A stretch of DNA of 64,000 bases from Akebia trifoliata (lineage: Eukaryota; Streptophyta; Magnoliopsida; Ranunculales; Lardizabalaceae). Shown here piece after piece: positions 10,328-22,539 of the stretch. The notes under the pieces are model-generated. The model had not been told where the DNA came from and ran no database searches. It was given only the letters and a program-made list of their open reading frames with translations. Within the stretch, counting starts at the first letter, position 1. Each line of letters begins with the position of its first letter. The stretch spans positions 10,966,187 through 11,030,186 of the forward strand of contig CM030715.1 in the NCBI GenBank assembly GCA_017979445.1, written 5' to 3'. The translations under genes were made by a program, and so were the position numbers.

Positions 10328-10968
10328 GATTGAAAGAAATCTCACGCCAAAATTCGTAAAAATCTACAAAATCAACAAAATGACAAAAATACCCATCATG
10401 AATTTTGAACCTTTGAAAAATCTCGAAAGTACCTCCATTGCATTCATAATATGATTTCGAGTTTAATGAGACCCAAATCGAAGAAAATAGAAAAACTTAT
10501 GAAAAATCACAAAAATGATCGAAATGTTTTTAAATGTCTAACTTTGACTTAGATAGCTTGATTCTTAGGAAAACATGATAAAAAATTAAAAAATTCTCAA
10601 CTAATCAAATTCAAGTTTAAATTTAAATCAAATTAAAATTAAAATTTGAAATCAAATTAAAAAATCAATTTAATCAAAATCAAATTTAAAGTAAAAAATC
10701 AAAATCAAATTTAAATTCAATCTAAACATCAAATTCAACTTTAAATCAAAATGTCATCAAAACCAAACTAAAATTCAATCTATCAATTAAAACTCGAAAT
10801 GAAATTAAAAATTAAAATATAATCAATCAATAAAAATTTCAAATTAAAAATTAATTGACCTAGAAAATTAGAATTAAAATTAAAGTAGTCATTTAAAAAT
10901 TGAAAAGATACAAATCAACTAATCACACACTGAATCAATAAAGAAAAATCAAAGTACGAGTAACGTGG
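10328..10968. other. AT-rich flank, possibly the first part of a Tat-like LTR
   Basis: No gene is seen. 10560-10920 is low-complexity A/T sequence built from variants of CAAATTTAAAATTAAA. It resembles the AT-rich U3 of the Tat LTRs here, and together with 17050-19440 it may be one LTR split by the solo LTR at 10974. That joining is inference. Confidence 0.35.
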
Positions 10969-10973
10969 GATCA

Positions 10974-13900
10974 TGTAATATTCCGAGTTTTCGATTCATA
11001 TCTTGAGAAATAATAAAAAGTGAAATTTTGAGAAAATTATGAAAGTAAGACTTAGGGTAAACCTATAAGATTTTATTTTGATAATTTTTAATGAAATCTA
11101 ACATCACCGTTGGATTCAAAATGGTTGAAAAACATATTTTAGCCTATAAGCACACCTAAATACGAGTCTGAACAGAAAAGTTGCAAGATACTTGATTTTC
11201 AAGTTGGACTAGGCTAAAAAAATAACTTTTTGCTAGAACAGGAATTTTTAAAATTTGATCACACCATTGGATTCATAACGAAAAATTATAAAAAATAGAC
11301 TATTTACTCATCATTTTTTAAGTCCAAAAAGTTAAATTATCGTAAAAAAATATAAACAACATCAATTTTAAGGTCCCACTACGTTGAAAAAGTAAATTTT
11401 TGTTAGAGATAAAATATATAGAATTTGACCACGCTATTAGATTCAGAATGAACAATTATATAAAATAGAGTATTCACTCGTCACTTTTGGAGTTCGGACG
11501 ATCAAGTTATCTTCAAACGAAACAATATTAAAAATGTCGACTTCGTCGTGCAACTTATATAAATAATTTTTAAAACGAAAATCAATGCCTAAAAATCAGC
11601 TAAGACTTTTTTCAAAGTATTTGATTTTTCTCCCAATTTTTAACCTTAGATTCACTGCGAGTGGATTGCCATCGACTTTTGACGAAGAAGGGAAAACGTC
11701 CGCAGCATCGACCTCTACAAAACCCACCAAATTTCTTTTCTTTTTCTTTTCTCTTTCTTCCCATTTCATCAAAACTCTATCATATGAGATATGAGGATTT
11801 TGACTTTTAAACCTCGGATTTCATCTATTTTGAGGTCAAATCATCCTCCGCTGTAAATGGAAGAAAGGATGACGACATCAAGAACTTCAAAATTATCAGG
11901 TTCGATTTAAAAATCAGTTGCCTCAATATCCGATCCACCTCAATTTTTACATTGATTGTCTTGATTTTTCGCACACGTGTTTCAATTCTATCATATAAAG
12001 ATTGGTAGGGACTCTCAATTTTTATTGGTAACCGTAGATTGTGAAAATTGTATGTAGGATTTTAACGAAAATTTGTGATGTGTTTCAAAAATATAGAATT
12101 CTTTTCGTTATTTTAAATTCATGTCAAATCTTCATGTTTGATGGGTTTAATTATGGTTTATAACAAATTATACATGAGTGGGACATTTCACTAGGTTATT
12201 TTCTCTAGTTGGGTCCTGTACATTGCTTGGACCCTATTTTGATATCAGTTTTGTAAATTTTCAAATTAAATGATAAAAATAAATTTTAAAGTATGAAAAG
12301 GGATTTAATATTTAATGAATTCATATTGAGTGAATGAATATTAAAAATGAATGATGTGTTTGAAAAAGTAAAAAGTGCATGAATCGAAAAAGGAAAAAAA
12401 ATATACGGTAAAATGTTAGAATCACACTTAAGTGGTTGTAATACCCCAAGTTTCTACTTTATATCTCGAGGAAACCAAGTATTGAAATCTCGAGAAATTT
12501 TTTTTGATAAAGAACTTAGGATAAAATACTCATATTATGTTTGGTTTATTGTTAATGAAATCTAACTTCGCCATTGACCTTAAAATGGTTGAAAAACCTA
12601 TTCTAAACTATAAATACACTCGTATTCGAGTTCGGACGAAAAAATTATGAAAATCCTCGAATTTCTTATTAAGTGGGATCAAAAATAGTGAATTCTTGAT
12701 AAAGCAAGAATCTGTAAAATCTAAATACACCATTAGGTCCATGGAGAAAAATTATAGGGAATAGAGTATTCATTCGTCGAATTCTGAATTCGAAAAGTCA
12801 AGTTATCACCAAAAATAGAAATAGAGGAAAAATACCAACTTTGCCCTCAAAGTCTTAAAAAATAAGGAAAAATTTGATTTTTTACTCTTCACTTTTATTT
12901 TTTTTTAATAACCTTCAAGCCTTAGCTCTTGGAGAACCAAGGGTTTCTACCTTTTTTCCCTTAGATTCTTCGAAGTTGAGTGACCGTTGAACTTCGATAA
13001 CAAAGAAGGAGTTGAAGTCGACGTCGAGCTCTACAAGCTCATGGTCTTTGAACCAAAATTATCTTTTGTCCTCTCTGTCTCTCACCAAAAATCAGCAAGT
13101 GGGTTTTGACTCATCCCACTCAAGGGTTCATTTACTTGGGAAATGATTGTTCTTCATTATAAGAAAAAGAAGGGATGTTGTATCTAAGAATAATACAACC
13201 ATCCGAGCATTTCGCATCCAAGACCACGAATCTCGACCTTCACGCTACTCTTTGCCTCTGATCAACCGTCGAAAGATATACAAATAGGATGCCTTTCCTA
13301 CTACCCTAAAGTTATATGATATTTTTCATGAAACATAGATTTAACCATTGATATTATTCTCCTCTAAAGATGTATCTAAGAATCGACAAAGTTCATATAG
13401 TTTAGATTCAGTTAAGCATAATTTTAGATTTCTATCAATTTGATTCCATGTTAGGAATAGGGATTTAACATATTTTTATCAAGTTTTAACATTAGTTTCA
13501 TGGGTGGGTCGAAGCATTCGAAGAACGGAAGAAAAACCCGAAGAAATGGATCAAAAGATCAAAAATTCGTGAACTTGTTTAGTGCTGTCAGTTCCATCGA
13601 CACTTGCCGCAGGCCATTCTATCGATCCCACCGACAGCCACTGATAGAAATATTTTGACAAAAACTATTTTTGGCCTTTGGCTTGCCTTCATCACAACTT
13701 ATACATGAATTCACATCCTTCATTTCATTACAAACATTTAAGTAAATGTCATTTACTTTAAGTTCGTTAATGAAATTAATGTTTTACCCACCATTTTAGA
13801 ATAATGGGAATGTTTTAAAGATTCAAATCTCAAAGGATCAAAATCTGAATTTTGATTTCAAGAACAAAACATAAATTTCGACGTTTTCGACAAGTTTTCA

Positions 13901-16900
13901 AAAGTCAACATCTTTCGCATTACTTTGAATTAAGCTATAAAAGTTATATAGTGTCGAATCTCATGTTGAAGGCTTTTATTTTCAAAATCCATTTTCAATT
14001 TCGACAACTTTGAGAAATCACTTTTTCTAACACTTAGCCAAATTTTGACAATTTTCCAACTTTTACGCCTTATAGTTTTATCACGTTTTTCGAGCCTTTT
14101 GACTCAACCCAAACCATCTAATGGAATTGGTTGATGCCATATGGGTCTCGAATAACTTTAAAAACAAATATATTTTGATAGATATGTAGGAAGTTGGGAG
14201 ATAGATTAATTGATTGATTGATGAATGGATAGAGATAACGTAAGTTTTCGATTGAATGATGGTGCAGTACCTCCAGTCTTAAGTGGCCATGCCACATAAA
14301 ACATGATAGACGGATAGATGGATGGGTGAATAGATTGATGGAAAGATAGAGGGATACTATTAGAGGATACTACCGAGCTTGCTTTTATTTTTGTAAAAAG
14401 AAACTAGTATATATAATATACAAACGAACTATTTTTTTTTACCAGAAAAGAGTTGTAGAAAACCTAGAAAGAGTGATACGTTGTTGTATATCCGGAAGCG
14501 AAGGGTCAATCTAGGATTAACACTAGATCTCATATGCTCTTTGGTAGTATCGCATACCTTAGAACATATTACAGCTTCTAAGATCAAGGAATTTCTCTTA
14601 CTTCTTTCTTGGAGAACGTTGTGTGGAAATGAGGTCTCTATATAGTGTAAAGGTAAGCGGGGTTCACATGTATTACCTCTTGATAGGCTTCGACGCGAGG
14701 GGTCTCCTGAGTTAGTTAATGATCACTGTTAGTCTATAGTCATCAAACGGTCGACCTCACCGTTAGTTGAACTCAGTATTGGATTCTTTATCAACGGCCA
14801 GTCTGAGCCAAATAAATGGTCATCCAACCGTGGTATGCTAGTGACTACACCATCGAGGTGGTTATATCGACGTGATCCTTTACTCTCTTAGAGATTACAC
14901 CATCATGTTCGTATTATGTATCTTTTCTTTAATTATAATATTGATAACCGGTTTTCTTTCGAAAATTATATATGTTATATTTGATGATAGATTGAAATTT
15001 AAGTCAACTATTTACTAATTATGCTTAGACAATTTCTCGTATATTACATTATGAAAAATCTATATGATTTAATTGTTTAGATGATTACTCGAGCATGTAT
15101 GACTCGTTATTAGAATGACATTCATCCTGTTGAGTAACATCCCCCTATTACTCACCCTATCCTTCACCCCTCTCAGATTGCCCAGCTTCTGAGGAGCCTA
15201 CTTGCAGGGAGTCATTCGAGGAGGTTTCCTTGAAAAGTTATGTCGATGATATACAACCTCCACAATTTCAAGATCACTATAGGAATTTAGATGCTATCTA
15301 TCTTTTGATTCCAAATTTTGTAGGAGATGATGTATCTTTTTTTTTATTTGTATTTGGGATATAGTAATGATGTTGAGGATTGACAGAGATCATGATTTTG
15401 ACTTTTAGCTTCCGCTATTCTGATTTTGAAGTTAGTCAGTATAGCTTTCGCTGCGTATAAATTTCATCTTTTAGTATTATTGTTCTTGTTTAATTATCAG
15501 GTTGTGTGTATGTTTACCTCACACCTCAAGATTTTGACTAATAAATCCTCGGGATTCGTGTTTAGGATTTCAGAGCGTGACAAGGGTGATGTTTGCATTT
15601 TACATTATAATGTTGTGTGTAGGTTGGTGAACAGATATCCAAGGATAATGATATTGGTTGCATGTTTATTTACTTTCTGTAGCACAAAACGTAGTTTATA
15701 TTTCTAATTTATTATTTATTTTAAGCCGCATGGCCACAGTTACATGGTAGGAAACTAGATATTCGTTCTCAACTCTATAATCTTAATTTCTTATTTGATG
15801 TTAAAGAAAATAAATGATATGTATATATAACTAATTTGTAAACTGTTAAAGAACTTGTTAATACCTAAAAGGATAATCTATCATATCATTCGGAATGATA
15901 TAATATCCTAAGATGTATGATAAGGACAACCAAACTCATACGTGGTATGGGACACGTATGAGAGTGGAGTCAACACTAGAATCCGGGTTTATTCCTATCT
16001 ATTTTTACCAATGAACGAATGGGATTGTATATTTGGGAATCACATGCACGCTTGATAGGCATAAATAAAGATGATTAGTCAGTGATCATTAATAATCTAT
16101 AGTCGTTGAACGTTCTGACATATTGAAAAGAGACCCATTACTTATGATCACGCCAATCGACCAGTCTAAGCAGAATAAATGGTCTCGCAAGTATAGTAAA
16201 TAACGACCAGCCACAAAATCAGGAACTAATACTTTATTATGAAACATCATGTCTCGACTAGGAGCGATCCAGTCGTGAATCCCAACTCTTTAATTTCACT
16301 ACTCTACCATTGTGTATTATGTATCTGTTGTCTTATTTTAATATGTAAAATGAAATGCATATTTAATGTTTCCATTTAGTAAATTAGATTTGTATAAAAA
16401 TAACATGTTATAGTGAGTATTGTTGATTGGTGTAATGTGAGTTTTAAAATATTTAGTTGCTCATCCTTGGTTATATGTACCAGTTAATCAGAATTTATTC
16501 AGTAAAATATTACATATGTTAAAATGATTTAGTATGCTTATTCATTTATGTTAGGAGAGGTTATTGGCAGGAATTGTTTGCTTTCCTACTTGATAACCAT
16601 TGTTACTCACCCTTTCTTTCTTTATTTTTTTAGTTTCAAATCTGATACTTAGTGAGGCAGGTATAGAACACGAGTGAGGATCATCTAATGGGTCAGATGG
16701 ATGATCAAAGTCCATTACCTAGTGAGTATTGGGACTATAACCCCTAGTGATGTCAGTTAGGACTTTTGTTAGAATGAAGACTTTTTGTATAATCTTGTAT
16801 TTTGTTTATCCTTTCATACTCTGATCTATCATACATTATTAGATGAATATATCCTTTCACTAGTATTATATTTTGTATATATATATATGCAAGATATAAT

Positions 16901-17044
16901 GTATATTATTTATCAGGTGAACTAGGTATTTAATGCCTTGGTATGCTAACATAAATAAAGGAAACCATGTCGAAATTTCCAGGTACCACCTAATACCTCG
17001 AGATTTGACAAGGGACTTTGTGTTAGTGCTTCAGGGGTGTCACA
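10974..17044 (+). mobile_element. Solo LTR of a Tekay-like chromovirus, interrupted by a second solo LTR
   Basis: It starts TGTAATATTCCGAG, ends GGGGTGTCACA, and is flanked on both sides by GATCA (10969-10973 and 17045-17049), a clean 5-bp target duplication. No primer site or polypurine tract follows, so only an LTR is left. Its body matches the minus-strand solo LTR at 23413-26787; for example the block around 'CGGTAAAATGT...AATCACAC' near 12410 and, after the insertion, 15583 onward continue one sequence that is unbroken at 24890-24960 (reverse strand). Without the inner insert it is about 2.9 kb. Frames inside (11585-11794, 15426-15707) are chance. Confidence 0.85.
12437..15582 (+). mobile_element. 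Inner solo LTR nested in the outer solo LTR
   Basis: It starts TGTAATACCCCAAG and ends GAGCGTGACA, about 3.1 kb. The flanks are GTGGT (12432-12436) and AGGGT (15583-15587), a decayed 5-bp target duplication (3 of 5 match). The head (first 350 bases) is clearly homologous to the start of the other two solo LTRs. It contains GATN-type simple repeats near 14195-14230 and 14300-14350. No internal retroelement sequence is present, so it too is a solo LTR. Confidence 0.8.
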
Positions 17045-17049
17045 GATCA

Positions 17050-19440
17050 ACCCCCATTCTTTTAAGAAGAATGTGATAAGTAAAAGGAAACAAAAGAAGC
17101 TGCAGTATGGGACGTTCGAATATGAACAAATAAAATGAAAATAGAAAAGAAATTTCCTTATAAAAAACCCTCTTTTCTTCTACGCTGGTAGCTGGACTCC
17201 TTTTCTCTATTGTTCCTTGTGGCTTTTCTACCAACTTTCTTCCACGTTTGAGAGCTCCGCTACGTCTCTCTCTACTGGTTTTTCTTTTACATTTTTAAAT
17301 AAGAGAACTCCCTCTCCCTTATGTCTACCTGTCTCACAGACACCCCACATTACTTCCTTTCCCCTAAATCTCTCTTTGTTTTTTTTTTAAGTTTTTAAAA
17401 AAGATAACTACCTTTCTCCAGCTCTTTCTCTCTCTCTTTCTCTTTCTCTCTCATAGAATCCCCACGTTTCTTTTTTCCTTTCTATTGAAGTAACGCCCTC
17501 TTGCTCATCTACATCTTCTCCAATTCGGTCACTCTATTCTGGACAGCAAAAAAAGAAAGGGCGAAAGAGAAAAAGAGAAAAGGGACAAGTCTAACTTATC
17601 TGGACTATAGCATCTCAATACCTCTCCTTCCTTTTTTTAACACCCAAAATAACCCGCACAGCCCCAACCATCTCTTTTCCTCTCCTTTAGAAATGCCCCC
17701 AATATCACCTCTTCTGTTCTTGAATGCTCCAAACCACAATCACTATTTTTTATTTTTCACTTCTTCTCCAACTCATCCCAACAACAACAGCTCTCTGCCT
17801 TCTTCTCCAACTCGCCCAATGGAGATGCGTGTTTATTTTCTTTCATTTTCTCGTATAGCCAACAGCCATAGCAACCAGCATGACAACTACTCACAAGTTT
17901 TTCGCATTACTTTTGAAGGAACATGCCCGTTGTTACTTCGTTGTTAGGTAAGTTTTTTATTTTATTTTATTTTATTATTCACTTTTTTCCCATTCTAGGC
18001 TTCATGGAGAAAATCTTTCTATTCTTTTCAAGCCCTATTTGGATTTCATCAATATCAAATGTTAATTTTAACATTGTAATCATTGTAGAGTCTATCAAGG
18101 GAGAAGTCCAATTTTTTATACTTTTGTTATCGAAATTATGCAATTTTTTGGCCTCATAATCATCATGTTTTGGTCGATTTACGATGGGAGAAGTTTATTT
18201 TTTATTTTTTGTTAGATAGGATTTTAAACAAAATTTCTGTTATTTTGTAATAGCTTCATAATTTCATGTTTAAATTGATTTTTATGATGAGTTCGTGATG
18301 GCTTGAATTTTGTGGGGATTGGGAGATTGTTCTGTTTTACTTGATGAGTACGCATATTTTGTTTGATGACTATCTTAGAAAATCGAAAGTTGCACATGTT
18401 TGCCCATTTGTTTAATTTAGAAATTGGATGAATATGAAAATTTTCAGAGTTGAAAAGTTTTCATGCATTCCTATTTTATTAGTTTCCAATTTGGTAATTT
18501 ATCATACATTTGTAATTTTATAATTTGGAAAGTTACATTAATAAATTTTCTATTTTTGGAAAATTCATGTTCATAACTTTCTATTTTAGAAAATTTATAT
18601 TTAGAGCTTTCAAATACGAAAATTTCACAATTTTGTATCTTGGGAAAATTCATATCCATTAACTTCTAATTTAGGAGTTCCTATTTTTTCCAATTTAAGA
18701 GTTTCATATTTTTCTATCTAGAAATTCCATGTTGATTTATAATTTGCTAATTGAAAATTTCGTACTTTTCTAAAACTTTCTATTTTGAAAACTTTGTATG
18801 CGCAAATTTTTAATTTGGAACTCGTCCTATATTTGTAATTTTTTATTTTAAAAATTCTTTTTTATAAATTTCTAATTTGGGAATTCATCATATTTGCAAA
18901 TTTTTTATTTGAGAAATTATCCTAATTTTAAAACTTTATAAATTGCCAATTTAGAAATTTCACTTTCATAATTTTCTAATTTGAAGATTTTTTACAAATT
19001 TCTATTTTATCGGATTTGAAAAAAATTTGCATATGTGAATTTTTAATTAGAAAATATTGTCATGTGAACTCTGGAACATATGATATGATTTGGGTTTTTT
19101 CAAAGTTTCTCCCTTTTGCGAAATTTGAAAAATCATGTACTATTTGAAGGGATTTTAGCCATAAGATTCATTTAGTAAATCTGATATAAATTGATGATTG
19201 GACCCTAGTTTGATTTCTGTCTTTTCTGTCGACCATAGGATAGTTTTGGATCATAGTAGAGATCGATCATCTTGATCGGGTAGGTTCAGTGCCTAACACC
19301 TTCCGAAACTCGTAACCTTACCCATTTCTTTTATCTATGGACTGATCTATATCTATTTGGAGTTATTTTTGGCTCCTAGACCTAAACTAGGTGCGACTCC
19401 AATTCTTAGAAAATCCCCCATTTACCAATCAAACCCGTTT
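17050..19440 (+). other. Degenerate LTR of a Tat-group element (U3-R-U5 part)
   Basis: The end of this stretch (19250-19405) reads GTGCCTAACACCTTCCGAAACTCGTAACC ... CTAGGTGCGACTCC in broken form, the same layout as the end of the Tat/Ogre LTRs at 58925-59075. A TATA-like TATAAAAA at 17159-17166 is followed by a CT-rich leader-like zone (17220-17480). 18380-19060 is AT-rich sequence with repeated AAATTTCTAATTT-like motifs. The 148-codon open frame at 17501-17947 is rich in Ser, Pro, Asn and Phe, has no domain and lies in this zone; I do not call it a gene. Confidence 0.45.
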
Positions 19441-19449
19441 TTCACTATT

Positions 19450-21085
19450 TAGTGAAAAAGAGTCAAAGCGATTTGAGTTTCTAGAAGAATTATCGGGTTT
19501 GTCACCGTGTCGCGAGATAGAATTCTCAATTGACTTAGTGCCAGGCACAGGGCCTATTTCTATTACACCATATCGAATGGCCCTGGTAGAAACTCAAGAG
19601 TATTCGACTGAGTTCCTCACCTTAGGCAGCATCGGTTCTGTTTGTCAAGACGAGGGATAAGTCGCTTCGATTATGCATCGACTATCGGAAGCTGAATAAA
19701 ATGACCATCAAGAATAAGTTCACCCTTCTGCACATCAATGACTTGTTTGACCAACTACAGGGTGTCCTGTATTTTTCTAAGATAGTTTTGCAATCTAAGT
19801 ACAACTAGTTGAGAATCAGGGAGGCAAAAATTCCAAAGACTACATGCTAGACTAAGTTAGGACACTTCGAGTATTTACCGATCCCTTTTGGTCTAACGAA
19901 TGCATTGACAACATTTATAGTTATGCACTGGATATTTTGGGAGCACTTCGATAGATTTATCATCATATTTTTAGTTGGCACTTTCTGAGAGACATCCTAG
20001 AATCATACTATACATCTTACGAGAACCTAAGTTATATGCCAAGGTTAGAAAATGTGAGTTTTGGCTTTGGAAGGTGATTCTTAGGGCATGTAGTATTTAG
20101 TGAAGGAATAACAATTGACCATTCCAAAGTCGAAGTCGTGTTATCTTGAAAACAACCAAAGATAGTGATAAACATCCAATGTTTCCTTAGGATGGCAGGC
20201 TATTATAAAGTATTTATTAAGGGATTTTCTACTCTTGTGACACCATTAACGAGACTAACTCAGAAAAATGTCTGCTTTGAGTAGGATGATAATTGCGAGA
20301 CTATCTTTCAAGAATTAAATAAAAGATTGACGATCGCTCTGATTTTAGTATCTCTGATTCTAGACAAAGGTTTGGCGATATTTACTGATGCATCTAGGAT
20401 TGGCTTGGGGGTTGTATTGATGCAGTTTGGGAAGTAGGGGTGTATGCATCCAAGAAATTAAAGAATCATAAGAAAAACTATCATATTCATGACCCAGAGT
20501 TGGTTGCCATAGTGTTCATACTACGCTTATAGAAGCATTACCTATACGGAGAAAAGTTCAAAGTATTCTTTGATCATAAGAGGCTCAAATATATATTCTA
20601 ATAGTTGGAATTAAATATAAGATAGTGATGTTAGATGGAATATCTCAAAGACTAAGAATTTACCCTTGAGTATTACCCAAGAAAGGTGAATGTAGTTGCC
20701 GACATATTGATATTAAGGAGGAACAAGGTAGCCCGTATGATGATAAAGGAATGGCAGTTGCTTAAGCAAGTCATAGAAACTGTGTTTGAGACTTTGAGGG
20801 AAAAGTATAGACCGTACATTTATGTGGGTACACTGAAGATCGAAAAATGAACGTATAGCACGAATTAAAAAATCTAAAAAAATAGATGAGGACATTCAAG
20901 AATATGAATCGAGAGCTAAGGACCTAGCCGATCTAGATTGGTCCCAAGTATCAGATAAGGTTCTTAGCTTTCGGGACAGGATGTTGATACTGTAGGAGTC
21001 ATAATTGTAGTCCGATATACTAGGTGAGGTACACTGTTCTTGATATTCTACTTACCCAAGAGGTATGAAAATGTATAGATATTTG
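19450..21085 (+). pseudogene. Chromovirus (Tekay-like) pol fragment: RT, RNase H, start of integrase
   Basis: The first part reads [20 protein letters not shown], the region before RT in chromoviruses. RT motifs follow to about 20100 with many stops, then MAGYYKVFIKGF at about 20190-20230, RNase H with IFTDASRIGLGVVLMQFG near 20380-20430 and HDPELVAIVF near 20490, and the N-terminal integrase region near 21030-21080. It is broken by at least ten stops or shifts. The left edge abuts LTR-like sequence of a different family, so gag, protease and this element's own LTR are missing. It is not the same copy as the pol at 31280-34130, because both carry RT. Confidence 0.85.
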
Positions 21086-21190
21086 CACAGTAAAATATTG
21101 CTGGAAATTAAAATAATAAAGGAAGAAATTGTAATAAGTAAACAAAAGAGATAAAATCACTAGTGATTAGAGTAACCTAAGATTAGTGAT
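21085..21190 (-). repeat. Inverted copy of the Athila LTR 3' part
   Basis: The reverse complement of this segment matches 22245-22350 (GGTTACTCTAATCACTA ... CTTTAATTTCCA ... AATATTTTACT) at roughly 80%. It sits immediately before the Athila LTR start, so the two arms enclose about 1.05 kb. Confidence 0.75.
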
Positions 21191-21193
21191 TAG

Positions 21194-22511
21194 TGCCTCA
21201 AAATACTGAATTATTAGTACTTTTCTCCGGCATTTATCTCAATTTTTGTCCTTAGTTCATTACTTTAGATGAATAATTGTGTTTAGCTTCCATTTATCAC
21301 ATTTCATATTATATCATGTTAAGTAGGCTTAATTGCACAACATAATTGTAAATATCAGAAAATTAATCACCTGTTTTCACTGTATAGGTCAATGATCAAC
21401 TCATCAAGATGGACACCACATCACTTAAGTAAGAGCACAATGCAATCAAGAAGTCAGATCAAGCATGTAGTGAAAAAAATGAAGTCTTAATACTTCCAGA
21501 ACACTGCGACATAGTGAATTATCAATGTGGCATAGCCCTTCCCAGTTGGCTAGGCCAAAATTTTCTCCATATTACTTCACACGTGTGATTATACACAAGA
21601 GTGATGGTAGCTATATTTGGATCATTCGAGAATACCTCAAGTCTATAAATAGATTATTTTCTAATTTAAAAAGAATTCTTGGGCTCTTGTCCCTTCTCTT
21701 CTTTTCCTCCAATGACCTTCGCATTTTCTCTATAATTTTTTATTTTCTAGTCAGGTTTTAATTCAACAACTTCTATAATTTCTTAAGAAGATAGTGTATC
21801 TTGGTCATCATGAATACAAGTGTTGGTTATCCTTGTTTCTCTTCTATTCTTACCATGACCATAGGCTAAACTCCCTCCATAAGTGAGAGGGGGAAGCCTA
21901 GGAGCAAGTTTTATTTCTGTGTTATTTCTTTATCCTTTCATGCTCTTTATAATGTTCATAGGACTCACTTCAAGGTTTTATCTAACCCTAATGGATCAAA
22001 GCTTTAGTTGAATCTCTACATTTTATATGTTTAACTAAAATGTTGTATGCTTAGATGAGATCAAGATACACCATGCTTAAGTTAAAAATTTGGTAGTAAG
22101 GACTTCACACATTAGTAAGTAAGGAATTCTAACTATTGTGTTTTCTCAAAAACTTCATGCCATATCTTCCTACTCAAGGAGCTCACACCAAGCCTTTGTG
22201 GTTGAGTACAAAAAAGGATAAACTCTAATACAGTTTCATGTGCTAATTTTAGGTTACTCTAATCACTAATGGATGTTTTATCTTTTATTACTTAGTATAA
22301 TTTTCTCTTCTATTGCTTTAATTTCCAATAATATTTTACTCTCTATTTTGATTCACAAAAATACAAAAACAGGTTTGAACTATATAACTTAGATTAACTT
22401 CAATTCATGCTAATTTGGTAACATCCTCCCTTTCTTTTAGGTTTGATCCCTTATTTGCCCAAGCTAAGGAGAGTACAAAATATAATTTCTGATGAGGTGA
22501 CAATAACGACA
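21194..22511 (+). repeat. 5' LTR of the Athila-type element
   Basis: The end is set by the primer site a few bases further on (last CA at 22510-22511). The start at TGCCTCAAAA is less certain. A TATA box (TATAAATA, 21644-21651) lies in a promoter-like context, followed by a CT-rich leader. A short AT-rich 78-codon frame at 21525 is not a gene. Confidence 0.6.
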
Positions 22512-22521
22512 TGAAAATTTT

Positions 22522-22539
22522 TGCACCATTGCCGAGCCA
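22522..22539 (+). other. Primer-binding site, tRNA-Asp type, mutated
   Basis: TGCACCATTGCCGAGCCA resembles the Athila site TGGCGCCGTTGCCGGGGA with several substitutions and one missing base. Confidence 0.6.

Noticed and set aside
10974..17044. A single 6 kb LTR with a duplicated head
   Set aside because: Comparison with the uninterrupted LTR shows a nested second LTR with its own ends and decayed target duplication.
17501..17947. 148-codon plus-strand frame
   Set aside because: Composition follows the CT-rich LTR leader; no domain or conserved neighbour, and it lies in LTR-like sequence.
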